Positions 8,422-17,224 of a stretch of 26,201 nt of DNA are shown in pieces. The notes under the pieces are model-generated. The model searched no databases and was not told the origin of the DNA. It saw only the letters and a program-made list of their open reading frames with translations. Position 1 is the first letter of the stretch. Every line of letters begins with the position of its first letter. The position numbers and the translations under genes were made by a program. Location: NCBI GenBank assembly GCA_002327865.1, contig DCUQ01000040.1, positions 2,522-28,722 on the forward strand, in the 5' to 3' direction. The DNA is from Syntrophaceae bacterium UBA2210 (lineage in GTDB: Bacteria; Desulfobacterota; Syntrophia; Syntrophales; UBA2210).

Positions 8422-8860
8422 ATGAAAAAATTCTTGATGATTCTTGGTAGTGTATTTGCCGTCTTGATCGTGTTAGGTGTAATAGGTTTCGCCGTGCTCA
8501 ATATAAAAGGGGACAGCCTTAGACAAAGAAAGCAAAGCCTATGTAGATGATGTAACGCCTAAAATTTTAGCTTATTTAAACCAAGAAACTCTATTTCTGT
8601 ATGCAAGTGATGAACTGAAAAATTCTGCATCACCAGAAGATTTTGAGAAAATATTCAATTGGTTTGAAAAGTTAGGTAGGTTCGTTGAGTATAAAGAGTC
8701 AAAAGGGCAATCGAATATTTCTGTCACAATTCAAAATGGAAAACAAATCAAAGCATATTATGAAGCTCAAGCTGAGTTTGAAACTGGTCCGGTTACAGTA
8801 GCTGTAGCAGCTATAAAAAAGGGAGATAACTGGCAACTTATTGGATTCAACATCATTTAA
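8422..8860 (+). pseudogene. Small membrane-anchored conserved protein, broken by one extra base
   Basis: An ATG at 8422 (AGGAGA upstream) opens MKKFLMILGSVFAVLIVLGV..., a single hydrophobic N-terminal helix (about residues 4-26), up to codon 33 (CTT, 8518-8520). In that frame translation ends at a TGA at 8548-8550. If the A at 8521 is skipped, the reading continues as DKESKAYVDDVTPKILAYLN... without a stop to TAA at 8858-8860, giving about 145 residues with a soluble C-terminal domain (ISVTIQNGKQIKAYYEAQAEF, ending WQLIGFNII). The composite resembles small membrane-tethered proteins of unknown function that I have seen in many proteobacteria, but I do not know a family name. The gene is clearly more AT-rich than its neighbours. 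Either a real single-base insertion or a sequencing error explains the break. Confidence 0.75.
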
Positions 8861-9103
8861 ATGGCCCTGGTAAACCAGTAACTCTCCCGGCAATCGCCTG
8901 CACAGGACTATAACAAACGGGCGGAATTCTTCGGTCAGGGACCGGCGACCGGAATCACCTGCGAACAAACCCACATCCCGGAAACTTTCCCCCGTTACAG
9001 GAAAACTTACTTTTTCGGGCAAATCACACGTTGACAATCCGCTCCTCCGTGTGATAGGTCGTACCCAAAACCGCTTGGATCCGGGGATCCGGACTGAGAC
9101 GGA
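8861..9103. other. Gene-free region upstream of the panG leader
   Basis: No supported gene on either strand; the minus-strand frames here are shadows. A short CTGGT-AA-ACCAG hairpin (about 8866-8877) follows the broken gene. The right part carries the inverted repeat with the promoter-like TTGACA and a tandem duplication of GGATCCGG (9077-9092). Confidence 0.5.
9023..9059 (+). promoter_or_regulatory. Promoter-like site inside an 8-bp inverted repeat upstream of panG
   Basis: ATCACACG (9023-9030) and its exact reverse complement CGTGTGAT (9048-9055) are separated by 17 bases. A perfect -35 hexamer TTGACA (9031-9036) follows the left arm directly, and the right arm overlaps a weak -10 (ATAGGT at 9054-9059, spacing 17; only a partial match to TATAAT). 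The layout would suit an operator that covers the promoter. The dyad is seen directly; the promoter and operator roles are inferred. Confidence 0.4.
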
Positions 9104-9122
9104 ATGGTCAAAAATAAAGAAA

Positions 9123-9140
9123 ATACCGGCAGACCGGTAT
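9123..9140 (+). promoter_or_regulatory. Leader hairpin, ATACCGG-CAGA-CCGGTAT
   Basis: Perfect 7-base arms with a CAGA tetraloop, 10 nt before the terminator-like hairpin in the leader of panG. It may be part of a regulatory leader RNA together with that terminator. Confidence 0.45.
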
Positions 9141-9150
9141 ATATGAACGG

Positions 9151-9182
9151 GCCTTTCCGACATCAGTCTGAAAGGCTTTTTT
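9151..9182 (+). terminator. Intrinsic terminator / attenuator-like hairpin just before panG
   Basis: GCCTTTC (9151-9157) pairs with GAAAGGC (9170-9176). After a single C/T mismatch the stem continues as GAC-ATCA-GTC, giving ten pairs and a tetraloop, and it is followed at once by six T residues (9177-9182). The panG ATG starts only 5 nt later, and the AAGG that could serve as its ribosome site lies in the 3' arm of the stem. A terminator here, with no gene end upstream in the 300 bases before it, fits transcription attenuation or start-site sequestration better than simple termination. Confidence 0.6.
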
Positions 9183-9187
9183 GTTAT

Positions 9188-10072
9188 ATGAGCAAAGATA
9201 CCATCGCGATAATAGGGCTCGGCAAGGTGGGTTCCGCCGTAGGCCACCTGCTGGGACTTTCCGGTTATGAGATACGAGCCGTTGCCGACCGGTCCGCGGA
9301 CGCGCTGAAGGCGGGTGCAGGATACACAGGCGGAGAAGGTTTTCTCGATCCCGTTCCGGCCTCATTGTCGGCGGACTGCATAATCATCACAACGCCGGAT
9401 GATTTCATCGAATCCGTGTGCGATGAAATATCGAAGGGAGGTGGTGTGAAGCCCGGGAAAAGAGTCGTTCACATGAGCGGAGCCGGAGGGCTTGATCTCT
9501 TGAAATCCGCCCGCGAATCGGGAGCGGGCGTTGCAAGCATCCATCCACTCCAGTCCTTTGCCGACGTGGAGGGAGCGATAAAAAGCATACCGGGAAGCGT
9601 GTTCGGCATAACGGCCGAAGGGGAAATGCGGGACTGGTCGGTTCGCGTGGTAAAAGACCTGGGAGGTATACCGTTCTCCGTATCGGAAGCCGACAAGCCG
9701 CTGTATCACGCGGCGGCCTGTATGGCATCGAACTATCTAGTCACCCTGATGAGCACGGTGGAAGCGATCTATCAACGTCTGGGAATGAACGCTGATGAAG
9801 CGATGAAATCCGTATGGCCGCTCGTAAAAGGAACGATGAAGAACATGGAAAACCGGGGGATCGAAAAATCCCTGACCGGCCCCATAGCGCGCGGCGATAT
9901 CGGAACGATACGCGGGCATTTGAAAATACTGAAAAACAACATGCCCGAACTTCTGGATCTCTACTGCGAGATGGGGTTATTCGCGGTGGACATAGGAATC
10001 AGGAACAACACACTGTCCGTAGAAAAGGCCGAAGAGATAAAATCGGTATTGAAAGGAGCGTTGCATGAGTAA
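9188..10072 (+). CDS. panG: Rossmann/DUF2520 protein, PanG-like ketopantoate reductase candidate
   Basis: A 294-residue NAD(P)-dependent dehydrogenase-like protein. The N-terminal Rossmann fold has [17 protein letters not shown] (GLGKVG at 10-15), then CIIITTPDD and [26 protein letters not shown] introduces the C-terminal all-helical DUF2520 domain, with [16 protein letters not shown] and LTGPIARGD. Proteins of this type next to pan genes are candidates for the alternative ketopantoate reductase PanG, which makes pantoate from ketopantoate where PanE is absent. Here the gene overlaps panB by 8 nt, so the PanB product would be its substrate. I chose the ATG at MSKDTIAI because the family starts there; an in-frame ATG at 9104 would add 28 residues encoded by the terminator-like leader. 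Function is inferred from fold plus neighbourhood. Confidence 0.75.
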   Translation: MSKDTIAIIGLGKVGSAVGHLLGLSGYEIRAVADRSADALKAGAGYTGGEGFLDPVPASLSADCIIITTPDDFIESVCDEISKGGGVKPGKRVVHMSGAGGLDLLKSARESGAGVASIHPLQSFADVEGAIKSIPGSVFGITAEGEMRDWSVRVVKDLGGIPFSVSEADKPLYHAAACMASNYLVTLMSTVEAIYQRLGMNADEAMKSVWPLVKGTMKNMENRGIEKSLTGPIARGDIGTIRGHLKILKNNMPELLDLYCEMGLFAVDIGIRNNTLSVEKAEEIKSVLKGALHE

Positions 10073-10880
10073 ACAGTGCAAAACAAGCCGGATAACCACT
10101 TTCTCGATACAGAAAATGAAAGAGCGGGGCGAAAAGATTTCCATGCTGACCGCCTATGATTATTCGACAGCCGCGATGATGGATGAGGCCGGGGTGGATA
10201 TGATCTTGATAGGAGACTCCCTGGGCATGGTAATCCTCGGTTACGACAGCACTCTGCCGGTTACCATGGAAGACATGATACACCACACGAAGGCGGTGTC
10301 GCGAGGGACAAAGAAAGCGATGGTAATCGGCGATATGCCTTTCATGTCTTACCAGGCGTCGGTTGAAGAAGCGCTGCGCAACGCCGGCCGCTTCATGAAA
10401 GAGGCCGGGGCTCAAGGCGTCAAGCTGGAGGGGGGCGAGGAAGTCGCCGAGGCCGTCATGAAAATAACATCTTCGGGGATTCCGCTCGTTGGACATCTCG
10501 GTCTTACCCCTCAATCGGTACACCAGCTTGGCGGGTACAGAATTCAAGGCAAAGACGACAAGACCGCGAAAAAAATAATGGAAGACGCAAAAATCCTTGA
10601 AGAAGCAGGCGCATTTTCCATCGTTCTGGAATGCATTCCGGCCGGTCTGGCGGGAGAAATCAGCAGATCGCTGACAATACCTACAATCGGCATCGGAGCC
10701 GGTGTCGAGTGCGACGGTCAGGTCCTCGTCGTGAACGACATGATGGGAATGTACGGCGAGTTCACCCCGAAATTCGTCAAGAGATACGCGGAGCTGAACG
10801 CCGATATGAGCGCGGCTGTAAAACGGTACATCGACGAGGTCAAGGGCGAAACATTCCCGGCCGAAGAACATTCATTCTGA
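10065..10880 (+). CDS. panB: 3-methyl-2-oxobutanoate hydroxymethyltransferase
   Basis: A 271-residue TIM-barrel enzyme that transfers a hydroxymethyl group from methylenetetrahydrofolate to 2-oxoisovalerate, giving ketopantoate, the first committed step to pantothenate and coenzyme A. Family blocks are in order: [96 protein letters not shown] and [23 protein letters not shown]. Aspartates in the GDS and GDMPF motifs bind the metal. The ATG overlaps the last 8 nt of panG and has GAAAGGAG upstream, so the two are translated as a pair. No panC or panD follows; they must be elsewhere. Length is typical (260-280). Confidence 0.97.
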   Translation: MSKQCKTSRITTFSIQKMKERGEKISMLTAYDYSTAAMMDEAGVDMILIGDSLGMVILGYDSTLPVTMEDMIHHTKAVSRGTKKAMVIGDMPFMSYQASVEEALRNAGRFMKEAGAQGVKLEGGEEVAEAVMKITSSGIPLVGHLGLTPQSVHQLGGYRIQGKDDKTAKKIMEDAKILEEAGAFSIVLECIPAGLAGEISRSLTIPTIGIGAGVECDGQVLVVNDMMGMYGEFTPKFVKRYAELNADMSAAVKRYIDEVKGETFPAEEHSF

Positions 10881-10909
10881 AAAAACCGGCATCGCAGTCC
10901 TGTTTAAAT

Positions 10910-10951
10910 GGTGCGGTACCCCCGCATATCTGTTATAGGTGGGGTCGTGCC
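10910..10951 (+). other. Imperfect GC-rich hairpin between panB and addB
   Basis: In RNA, GGTGCGGT (10910-10917) can pair with GTCGTGCC (10944-10951) using G-U pairs, then CC/GG and CC/GG after single mismatches, around a 14-base loop (10924-10937). There is no T-run, so it is not a standard terminator. The whole 163-nt gap 10881-11043 holds nothing else I recognise apart from AGGA before the addB ATG. Confidence 0.3.
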
Positions 10952-11043
10952 GTTTCAGGGAAACATCGCAAGATGGCCGGGCCTTAACGTTTTACCGGAA
11001 CACCGGCCGTCTGCCACCTTCTGATATTCATCCAGGAATAACC

Positions 11044-13716
11044 ATGATCGACATAAAACCCGATCGTTTGTATCTGACCGCTACCGGACGGCTGGCCCGC
11101 AGCCTGAAGAGGAACTTCCGCCTGAAATTTCTTGCCGGAGGGGAAATGGGATGGGAACCGCTGCAGGCCATGAACCTCAACGCATGGATGGAGCGTGCAT
11201 GGTCCGGTTCATGGCCCGAAGAGACGCCTGCCGCCGATCTCTTCAGGATGAACCTCTGGAAGAAGCTGTCCGGCAGTATCGCACCTCCGTCCCCCCTGAC
11301 CGTCGATACCAACCTGTGCGCAATCCTTGATGAAAATTACGGCACCATGGTCCGCCACGGACTCGACCCGGTATCCGGCATACCCTCCACCCCCCTCGTC
11401 GAATGGAGAAGAAAGATAAGCGCGGCTTTCAGGGAAAAACTCGAAGTCCAAGGGCTTTTCCACCCGTCGTTTTTTCCGGTCCTCCTGCGCCACGCGATAA
11501 ACGACGGCAGGATCATTCCTCCGGAGAAGATCTCGCTGGCCGGTTTCGAATCACCCGCCCCCGTTGAGCGGGAACTGTTCACGACGCTCGAACGACGATC
11601 CGACCTCGAATATCCGGATCTCACCGCACGGAAACCTCGTAAAGTCGAGGCGCTGGCCCTACCCTCGCCCGACCAGGAAGTGCTTTACCTGGTCCATCGC
11701 CTCGCGCGTGACGCACAGACGACACCCCTGCACAGGATAGGCGTGATCGTCCCGAATATGAACCGGTACATGAAAATGCTGGAACGGAACCTTAAGGACG
11801 TTACGGTCGGTACAGCGCCCCACGGTTCTTACTGGTTCAATATGACGAAAGGCGTGCCCCTTACCGAGACGCACCTGATGAAGGCGGCCCTGCTCCCATT
11901 GCGTTTCGTTCTCGAAGGCCAGACACGCGAATTGCTACTCTCCCTTCTTACGTCGCCCTATTACGAATTCCGGCAGGGGAAACGCCACCGGATCGCGCGG
12001 GCCGACATCGTATGGAGAAATTGCTCCCTCGAATCCGGGCTCGAAGACCTGCTCCGCGTACTGAAACTGCGAGATCCCGGCACGTACGATCTTATCCCCT
12101 CGCAGAACATCGAACATCTCCTGTCCTTCTGCCGCGCGGCACGGACATCGGGGAAAATGAAAGGCGCTTTCTGGACGGAGCAGATAGGAAATCTCTGGAC
12201 CGGCCTCGGGTTTCCCGTTCTCTCTGATGAGAAAGATACCATCGACGGCAGAAGCCTCAATGAAATCATGCGGGAGATCGACCGGCATCTGTCCGGAGAA
12301 CCGATGGACTGCGGTGAATTTCTGTCCTGGATGACACATCTCGCGTCGCGGCGGATGGCACAGACCGGAGCCGCTGAAGACGCGGGCATACAGATCATGG
12401 GTATTGTCGAATCCCGCGGCCTCGATTTCGACAAGTTGTACGTGCTCGGCATGGATGAACGGTCGCTTCCCGAACCGGCGCGCCCCCTTCCCCTTCTAGA
12501 CGCCTCGGAACGGAGACTGGTACAGGGGGGAACAGCGCAGAGCCAGTACGAGTTCGGGAAAAATGCCTTCGACAACCTGTTGAGACTCGCCCCGGAAACC
12601 ACCTTTCTCCGGGCCGAACAGGAAGATGCAAAGCCCCTCGCCCCCTCGCCCTTCTGGCCCCGCAACGAGGAAAAACGTTCCATCGACATCTGGAACGCAC
12701 CCGATCCGGCGTGGATGCGAACCGGATGGCTCCGCTCCGCCTTCGAAGGATTACGGGAAAGAACATCCCCGGAACCCCCGGAAGACAAGCCACTCGTACC
12801 GCCCCGCATCCCCGATACCGTCCCGGTAAGCCGGTTTCAGAAAGCGATCGTCTGCCCCTACCGCTTCTTTGTCGAGGGCATTCTGAAGATGGAACCGCTG
12901 GAGGATATCGAGCCTGATGTATCCCCCCGGGAGAAGGGAATCAGGATTCACCGGACGCTGGCATTTTTCACGCAGAGACTGAGAGAACAGGGGATGGAGT
13001 TGAACGACGAAAGGGCACACGATCTCCTGACCACGTGTGTGGACGATGTGCTTCACAGTGTGGCGAATAAACCACACTGGGAGGTGGAACGCAGGCGCTG
13101 GATCGGCACAAAAGGCGATCCCGGGGGCGGCATGCTTTCCGACTGGCTTGCCCTGGAAAGGGAACGTTACATGGCGGGCTGGCGGTGCGTCGCGGAGGAA
13201 ATCGACTTCGATTCCCTGAAAATAACGGGGGTTCCCTTCTGTTTGAAAGGAAGAATCGACCGGGTGGACTTCGACAAAAAAAACGGCATCCTCCTCTGGG
13301 ACTACAAGACCGGCAGATCTCCAAGCGCGGCGGATATCGTAAAACATATGAAAGATTGCCAGCTTATCGTCTATCTCATGGCACTCCAGGGCGGACACAT
13401 GCCCTCCCTGGAACCGTATATATCGCCGGATGCTCCGTTTTCGGCGGGCTATATCCGCCTCAAATCATCCGGCGATATCGACATGTTTCCGATCAGGGGA
13501 ATCGAATCGGCTATCGGGGAATGGGAGAAGACCCTGGCAGAACTGGGCGAAATCCTGGGATCGGGCGATTTCCGCGCCGAGCCTTTCCCCGTTTCATCGA
13601 CCGGCAAACGGGATCTTCCCTGCGAAGAATGCCCGGTTATGACACTTTGCCGGATGGGGGTTTCAACTGTCCAGAGAGCGGAAGCGGAAGGAGAACAGCA
13701 TGAAGCAGCCGATTGA
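11044..13716 (+). CDS. addB: AddB-type helicase-nuclease subunit with Fe-S nuclease domain
   Basis: An 890-residue AddB-like subunit of the AddAB recombination complex, which resects double-strand breaks. The N-terminal two thirds are a degenerate helicase body (LASRRMAQTGAAEDAGIQIMGIVESRGLDFDKLYVLGMDERSLP corresponds to the late SF1 motifs) without a clear Walker A. The C-terminal PD-(D/E)XK nuclease has GRIDRVDF (D739) and LLWDYKTG (D753, K755). Four cysteines suited to the AddB iron-sulfur staple are present: C604 in VCPYRFF, and C860, C863 and C869 in CEECPVMTLC. I start at MIDIKPD (AGGAATAACC before it); a frame open from 10939 adds 35 unlikely residues. It overlaps addA by 17 nt, so the two are coupled. 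It is shorter than Bacillus AddB (about 1160). Confidence 0.88.
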   Translation: MIDIKPDRLYLTATGRLARSLKRNFRLKFLAGGEMGWEPLQAMNLNAWMERAWSGSWPEETPAADLFRMNLWKKLSGSIAPPSPLTVDTNLCAILDENYGTMVRHGLDPVSGIPSTPLVEWRRKISAAFREKLEVQGLFHPSFFPVLLRHAINDGRIIPPEKISLAGFESPAPVERELFTTLERRSDLEYPDLTARKPRKVEALALPSPDQEVLYLVHRLARDAQTTPLHRIGVIVPNMNRYMKMLERNLKDVTVGTAPHGSYWFNMTKGVPLTETHLMKAALLPLRFVLEGQTRELLLSLLTSPYYEFRQGKRHRIARADIVWRNCSLESGLEDLLRVLKLRDPGTYDLIPSQNIEHLLSFCRAARTSGKMKGAFWTEQIGNLWTGLGFPVLSDEKDTIDGRSLNEIMREIDRHLSGEPMDCGEFLSWMTHLASRRMAQTGAAEDAGIQIMGIVESRGLDFDKLYVLGMDERSLPEPARPLPLLDASERRLVQGGTAQSQYEFGKNAFDNLLRLAPETTFLRAEQEDAKPLAPSPFWPRNEEKRSIDIWNAPDPAWMRTGWLRSAFEGLRERTSPEPPEDKPLVPPRIPDTVPVSRFQKAIVCPYRFFVEGILKMEPLEDIEPDVSPREKGIRIHRTLAFFTQRLREQGMELNDERAHDLLTTCVDDVLHSVANKPHWEVERRRWIGTKGDPGGGMLSDWLALERERYMAGWRCVAEEIDFDSLKITGVPFCLKGRIDRVDFDKKNGILLWDYKTGRSPSAADIVKHMKDCQLIVYLMALQGGHMPSLEPYISPDAPFSAGYIRLKSSGDIDMFPIRGIESAIGEWEKTLAELGEILGSGDFRAEPFPVSSTGKRDLPCEECPVMTLCRMGVSTVQRAEAEGEQHEAAD

Positions 13717-16700
13717 TGCCGAGCATCGAGCCGCCGCGCTCGATACGAGCCGGTCGCATCATGTGGAATCCCCCGCTGGATCGGGCAAGACGCTCCTTCT
13801 TACCCGGCGTTTCCTCAAACTCCTGGGAGAAGTACGGGACCCGGCGGAGATCCTGGCGATTACCTTCACCGAGAAAGCGGCAGGTGAGATGCGCCAGCGC
13901 ATAACCGGTTTCCTGGAAGGCAGGACCCCCGCTAACGATCCCGGCGGTGAACTGACCCTGCTCGCCGAAAGAGCCATCGAGGCACACAGGAACAAGGCGC
14001 ATCTCCTGACCGCCCCAGACACCCTCAATATCATGACCTTCCACGGTTTCTGCAGCTACATAGCCAGGCGCGCGCCCCTTGAAGCCGGTGTCGCGCCCGA
14101 TTTCGAGATCATCGACGACAACGATCAGGCAATCCTGCTGGAAGAAACCGTCCGGGCCGCGCTGAAGGGCTTCTTCGCCTGCTCCACGTCCGACAGCAGG
14201 AGGATCGCGTTCGAAAACCGGCTCCTGTATCACAACAATAACTGGAGGGGCATCTCGGGCGAATTCACCGGCATCATAAAAAACAGAGACCGTTTCAGGG
14301 AACTGATAGAACTCATCAGACAAACGGGCGGGAGAGGACTCTCGGAGCTTCCTGCCCTACTGGACAAACGACTGCGCGTCTACATGGAAAGCCGCCTTCG
14401 TAACCTGATACTTTGCCTTGAAGAAACAGAATTGGGCCGCTGCTGGCAGGAACTGGCAGCGCATCTCGCCGACCGGGGCGCGCCGCTGGGAGAACTTCTC
14501 CCCTCCTCGCTGCCGGGGGGCGGCTGGGAAAATCTCCCTCTCTGGCAGGCGATAGCGAACGCGCTTACCACGAAGGCGGGGACGCCGCGCAAAAGCTTCG
14601 GCCCCGCGAGCGGCTTCTACGGCGGGTTCAGCAAGACAAAATGGGGTGCGATGATAACGTCGATGAGCGATCCATGCGCCGCCGGATTCGCCGAAATCAA
14701 GATCCTCCCCGCTCCCGGCGATATCGATTCGGACATCGATATCCTGTCGGATTTTATTATCATCGCGGCGGACCTGATAGACCGCTATGAAACAATCTGC
14801 AGGGAAAGACACGTCATCGACTTCGCGGGGCTGGAGCATGCCGCGCTCCGGGCGCTCGGCGGCAGCGATCCCTCCGACATCCATCTCTACCTCGACCACC
14901 GGATAAGGCATCTCCTGGTGGATGAATTCCAGGATACCAACCGGGCCCAGTGGGAACTCGTCAGCCGGATCTGCGGCGGCTGGGCCCAGGGGGACGAGCG
15001 AACCGTCTTTATCGTGGGAGATCCCAGGCAGTCCATCTATTCCTTCAGAAACGCGGAAGTTAGCCTGTTCACGGAGGCGAAAGAAGGAATCCCCGTTCCG
15101 GGAGGGGGAAAGATCCCACTCGACACGCACCTGCTTACGACAAATTTCCGCTCCGGGGGAAAACTGATCGAATGGATAAACGGACTTTTCGGCGAGGTGG
15201 TGATGAGAGACCCGGATAACGATGCCGACGAGGTCCCCTTTAACCCCTCGGAACCCTACGGAGACAGAAACGGCGGAGCGGTTTCGCTTACACTGTTTGC
15301 CGGGAGCGATACGGAAGCGGCGAAGGAAAGCGAGGCCGCGTGGCTCGCCGGAAAAGTCGGGGAAACCCTTCGAACAGCCGGTGAAGGAACATCCATCGGC
15401 GTGCTCCTTTTTACCAGGAACCGGATAAGCCGCTATCTCCGGGCCTTTCAGGAACACGGCATCCCGGTCCAGGCACGCGAAGGTCTCGGCCTCGGGCAAC
15501 GGCCGGAGGTGATGCACCTCATGAAGATCGCCGAACTGCTGGCGAACCCGCACGACGATCTCGCTTGGGCATCCATCCTGCGTTCGCCATGGTCGTGGTT
15601 CGATATGAACCTTCTGTATGAAACCGCCATGCGACAGCCGGAGAGCTGGATGGAAAAAATTCTTGTGGCCGCCGGCGATCATCCCGATATGGACCTGATC
15701 ACAAAGGCGATCGAAAACGCCGTCCGGCGGGTGGGACGCGATCCCCTGGGCACAACCGTCAGAACCTTCTGGGAAGACCTCGACGGACCGCGGAAAACGG
15801 CAGCTCGTTACGGTATGGCCGGGGTCGCGAACTGCACGCGCTTTTTCGAGATACTCGACGACGCGCACAGGGGAATACCTCTCGAAACCCTCCTGCAGGC
15901 GAAAGCCATGATCACCTCATGTTACGAACCGGCCGATCCCGCGTCTTCGCGCTCTCCCGTAGAGATAATGACCATTCACAGGGCGAAGGGGCTCGAATTC
16001 GACATCGTTTTCCTCCCCTTCATGGACTGGGCGCCCCTCTCCGACATACCGGCAACATCGCCCCCATACCTGATGGAGCGGGTTCCCGGAACGGAGGGAG
16101 AATATCTCGTCGCCATGGGGAAAGACAAAAGGAGAAGCGAAACGCCGCCGGTATTCAACCTGCTGAAGACATTTCACCGGAAACGGAGGTGGGGCGAGGC
16201 GAAACGCCTCTTCTATGTCGCGGCTACGCGGGCGAGAGAAGCGCTCTACATGAGCGGCATCGTGAAGACGGACGACGAAAATATCCTCAAGACAGGTAAA
16301 GAAAACATCCTCAAATGGGTCATGGAATACGAGGGGATCGTGGAAGCCGACATCGACGACATCCCGTCCGGGAGAAATATTCCCGTGGAGATAAATCCGG
16401 ATTTTCCTTCAGCGGCACCGGACGGGAAACCCGAAGAGACATCCCTCCCCGAACCGTACGCCCTCCAACCGGAACGACCGGCATACACAACGGCGAAATC
16501 CCCCTCCTCATCCGCGGAGGAAAAATTCCTATCGGAAGGAAAACCCTCCGGTGACGAAGCGGACTTCAAACGGGCACGGGGAACGGTCATACACGCGATA
16601 CTCAACACCGTCATACTCGGAAAAGCGATTCCCACGGAAGCGGCGGTGGCGCGCGCGATGCGTGCCGAAGGCATCGGACAAGACCGCGCCGGCGAAACAG

Positions 16701-17089
16701 CCGCCGGAATCCTCGAAGAGGTCCGGACGACACTCGCCGACCCCTTTATCGTCCGGCTCATGAAAGCGGACGAGGTAAAAAGCGAATGGGAGATAGAAGA
16801 CACGCCCGAAGAAAACCGCATCCGCTCCGGCTCCATCGACCTCGCGGCGCGCGAAGGAGATACCTGGTGGATCTGCGACTTCAAGACCTCACGACCGGAA
16901 CCCGGCCAGCCTATCGAGGAATTCATCGCCCACGAGATAGAACTCTACCGCCCCCAGCTCATGGCCTACCGCGAAATGCTCGCAAAAATAGGGACACTCC
17001 CCCATTTTTCAAAGACCTCACGACCTGAAACCAATATCCGCATCGGGATCTACCTTACCGCCCTGCCGAAATGGGAAGAGCTGTTATAG
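13700..17089 (+). CDS. addA: AddA-type UvrD-family helicase-nuclease subunit
   Basis: A 1129-residue SF1A helicase fused to a PD-(D/E)XK nuclease, the motor and nuclease partner of AddB in break resection for RecA loading. Helicase motifs appear in order: ESPAGSGKTLLLTRRF (Walker A, 26-31), ILAITFTEKAAGEMRQRI (Ia), HLLVDEFQDTNRAQ (Walker B, DEFQDT at 408-413), FIVGDPRQSIYSFRNAE (III), LTTNFRSGGKLIEWING (IV), VEIMTIHRAKGLEFDIVFLP (V) and RLFYVAATRAREALYMSG (VI). The C-terminal nuclease shows GTVIHAILNTV, GSIDLAAREG, and WICDFKTS (D1060, K1062) followed by QLMAYREML. The RNA-coupled order addB-addA with a 17-nt overlap is standard. A long minus-strand frame of 503 codons under this gene is a composition shadow. 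Confidence 0.95.
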   Translation: MKQPIDAEHRAAALDTSRSHHVESPAGSGKTLLLTRRFLKLLGEVRDPAEILAITFTEKAAGEMRQRITGFLEGRTPANDPGGELTLLAERAIEAHRNKAHLLTAPDTLNIMTFHGFCSYIARRAPLEAGVAPDFEIIDDNDQAILLEETVRAALKGFFACSTSDSRRIAFENRLLYHNNNWRGISGEFTGIIKNRDRFRELIELIRQTGGRGLSELPALLDKRLRVYMESRLRNLILCLEETELGRCWQELAAHLADRGAPLGELLPSSLPGGGWENLPLWQAIANALTTKAGTPRKSFGPASGFYGGFSKTKWGAMITSMSDPCAAGFAEIKILPAPGDIDSDIDILSDFIIIAADLIDRYETICRERHVIDFAGLEHAALRALGGSDPSDIHLYLDHRIRHLLVDEFQDTNRAQWELVSRICGGWAQGDERTVFIVGDPRQSIYSFRNAEVSLFTEAKEGIPVPGGGKIPLDTHLLTTNFRSGGKLIEWINGLFGEVVMRDPDNDADEVPFNPSEPYGDRNGGAVSLTLFAGSDTEAAKESEAAWLAGKVGETLRTAGEGTSIGVLLFTRNRISRYLRAFQEHGIPVQAREGLGLGQRPEVMHLMKIAELLANPHDDLAWASILRSPWSWFDMNLLYETAMRQPESWMEKILVAAGDHPDMDLITKAIENAVRRVGRDPLGTTVRTFWEDLDGPRKTAARYGMAGVANCTRFFEILDDAHRGIPLETLLQAKAMITSCYEPADPASSRSPVEIMTIHRAKGLEFDIVFLPFMDWAPLSDIPATSPPYLMERVPGTEGEYLVAMGKDKRRSETPPVFNLLKTFHRKRRWGEAKRLFYVAATRAREALYMSGIVKTDDENILKTGKENILKWVMEYEGIVEADIDDIPSGRNIPVEINPDFPSAAPDGKPEETSLPEPYALQPERPAYTTAKSPSSSAEEKFLSEGKPSGDEADFKRARGTVIHAILNTVILGKAIPTEAAVARAMRAEGIGQDRAGETAAGILEEVRTTLADPFIVRLMKADEVKSEWEIEDTPEENRIRSGSIDLAAREGDTWWICDFKTSRPEPGQPIEEFIAHEIELYRPQLMAYREMLAKIGTLPHFSKTSRPETNIRIGIYLTALPKWEELL

Positions 17090-17224
17090 ATACCAGTAAA
17101 AACTTGTCAATATGCCGTCGAGGGAAGTATAGTAATGGCGCTTAAGAAACTAGGATTGTTATCTGACGGTCCTATCTATAACATTCGACAATGCCCGTAA
17201 AACAAAGACAGAGGTCAGCAAGAA
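17090..17224 (+). promoter_or_regulatory. Gap before the alcohol dehydrogenase, weak promoter candidate
   Basis: This 135-nt gap contains TTGTTA (17156-17161) and TATAAC (17077-17082 plus 100, i.e. 17177-17182) with a 15-base spacer, shorter than the usual 16-18, so it is only a weak promoter candidate. AACTTGTCAATATGC at 17101-17115 resembles the ACTTGTC(C/T)ATGCTC direct repeats found at 18545 and 18581. No gene is visible. Confidence 0.3.

Noticed and set aside
8508..8517. GGGGACAGCC in the broken small gene as a repeat-family copy
   Set aside because: It encodes the expected KGDSL residues in frame, so the match is by coding chance.
9104..9187. 28-residue N-terminal extension of PanG from an upstream ATG
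   Set aside because: It would be encoded by the two leader hairpins including the terminator, and the family begins at the Rossmann strand [10 protein letters not shown].
8699..9247. 182-codon minus-strand frame across the broken small gene and the panG leader
   Set aside because: No recognisable domain; it runs antisense to the frameshifted gene and into panG, and no ribosome site was seen.
14357..15868. 503-codon open frame on the minus strand inside addA
   Set aside because: It lies fully opposite a well-supported helicase gene with all SF1 motifs; long antisense frames are common in GC-rich genes, and the translation shows no family features.
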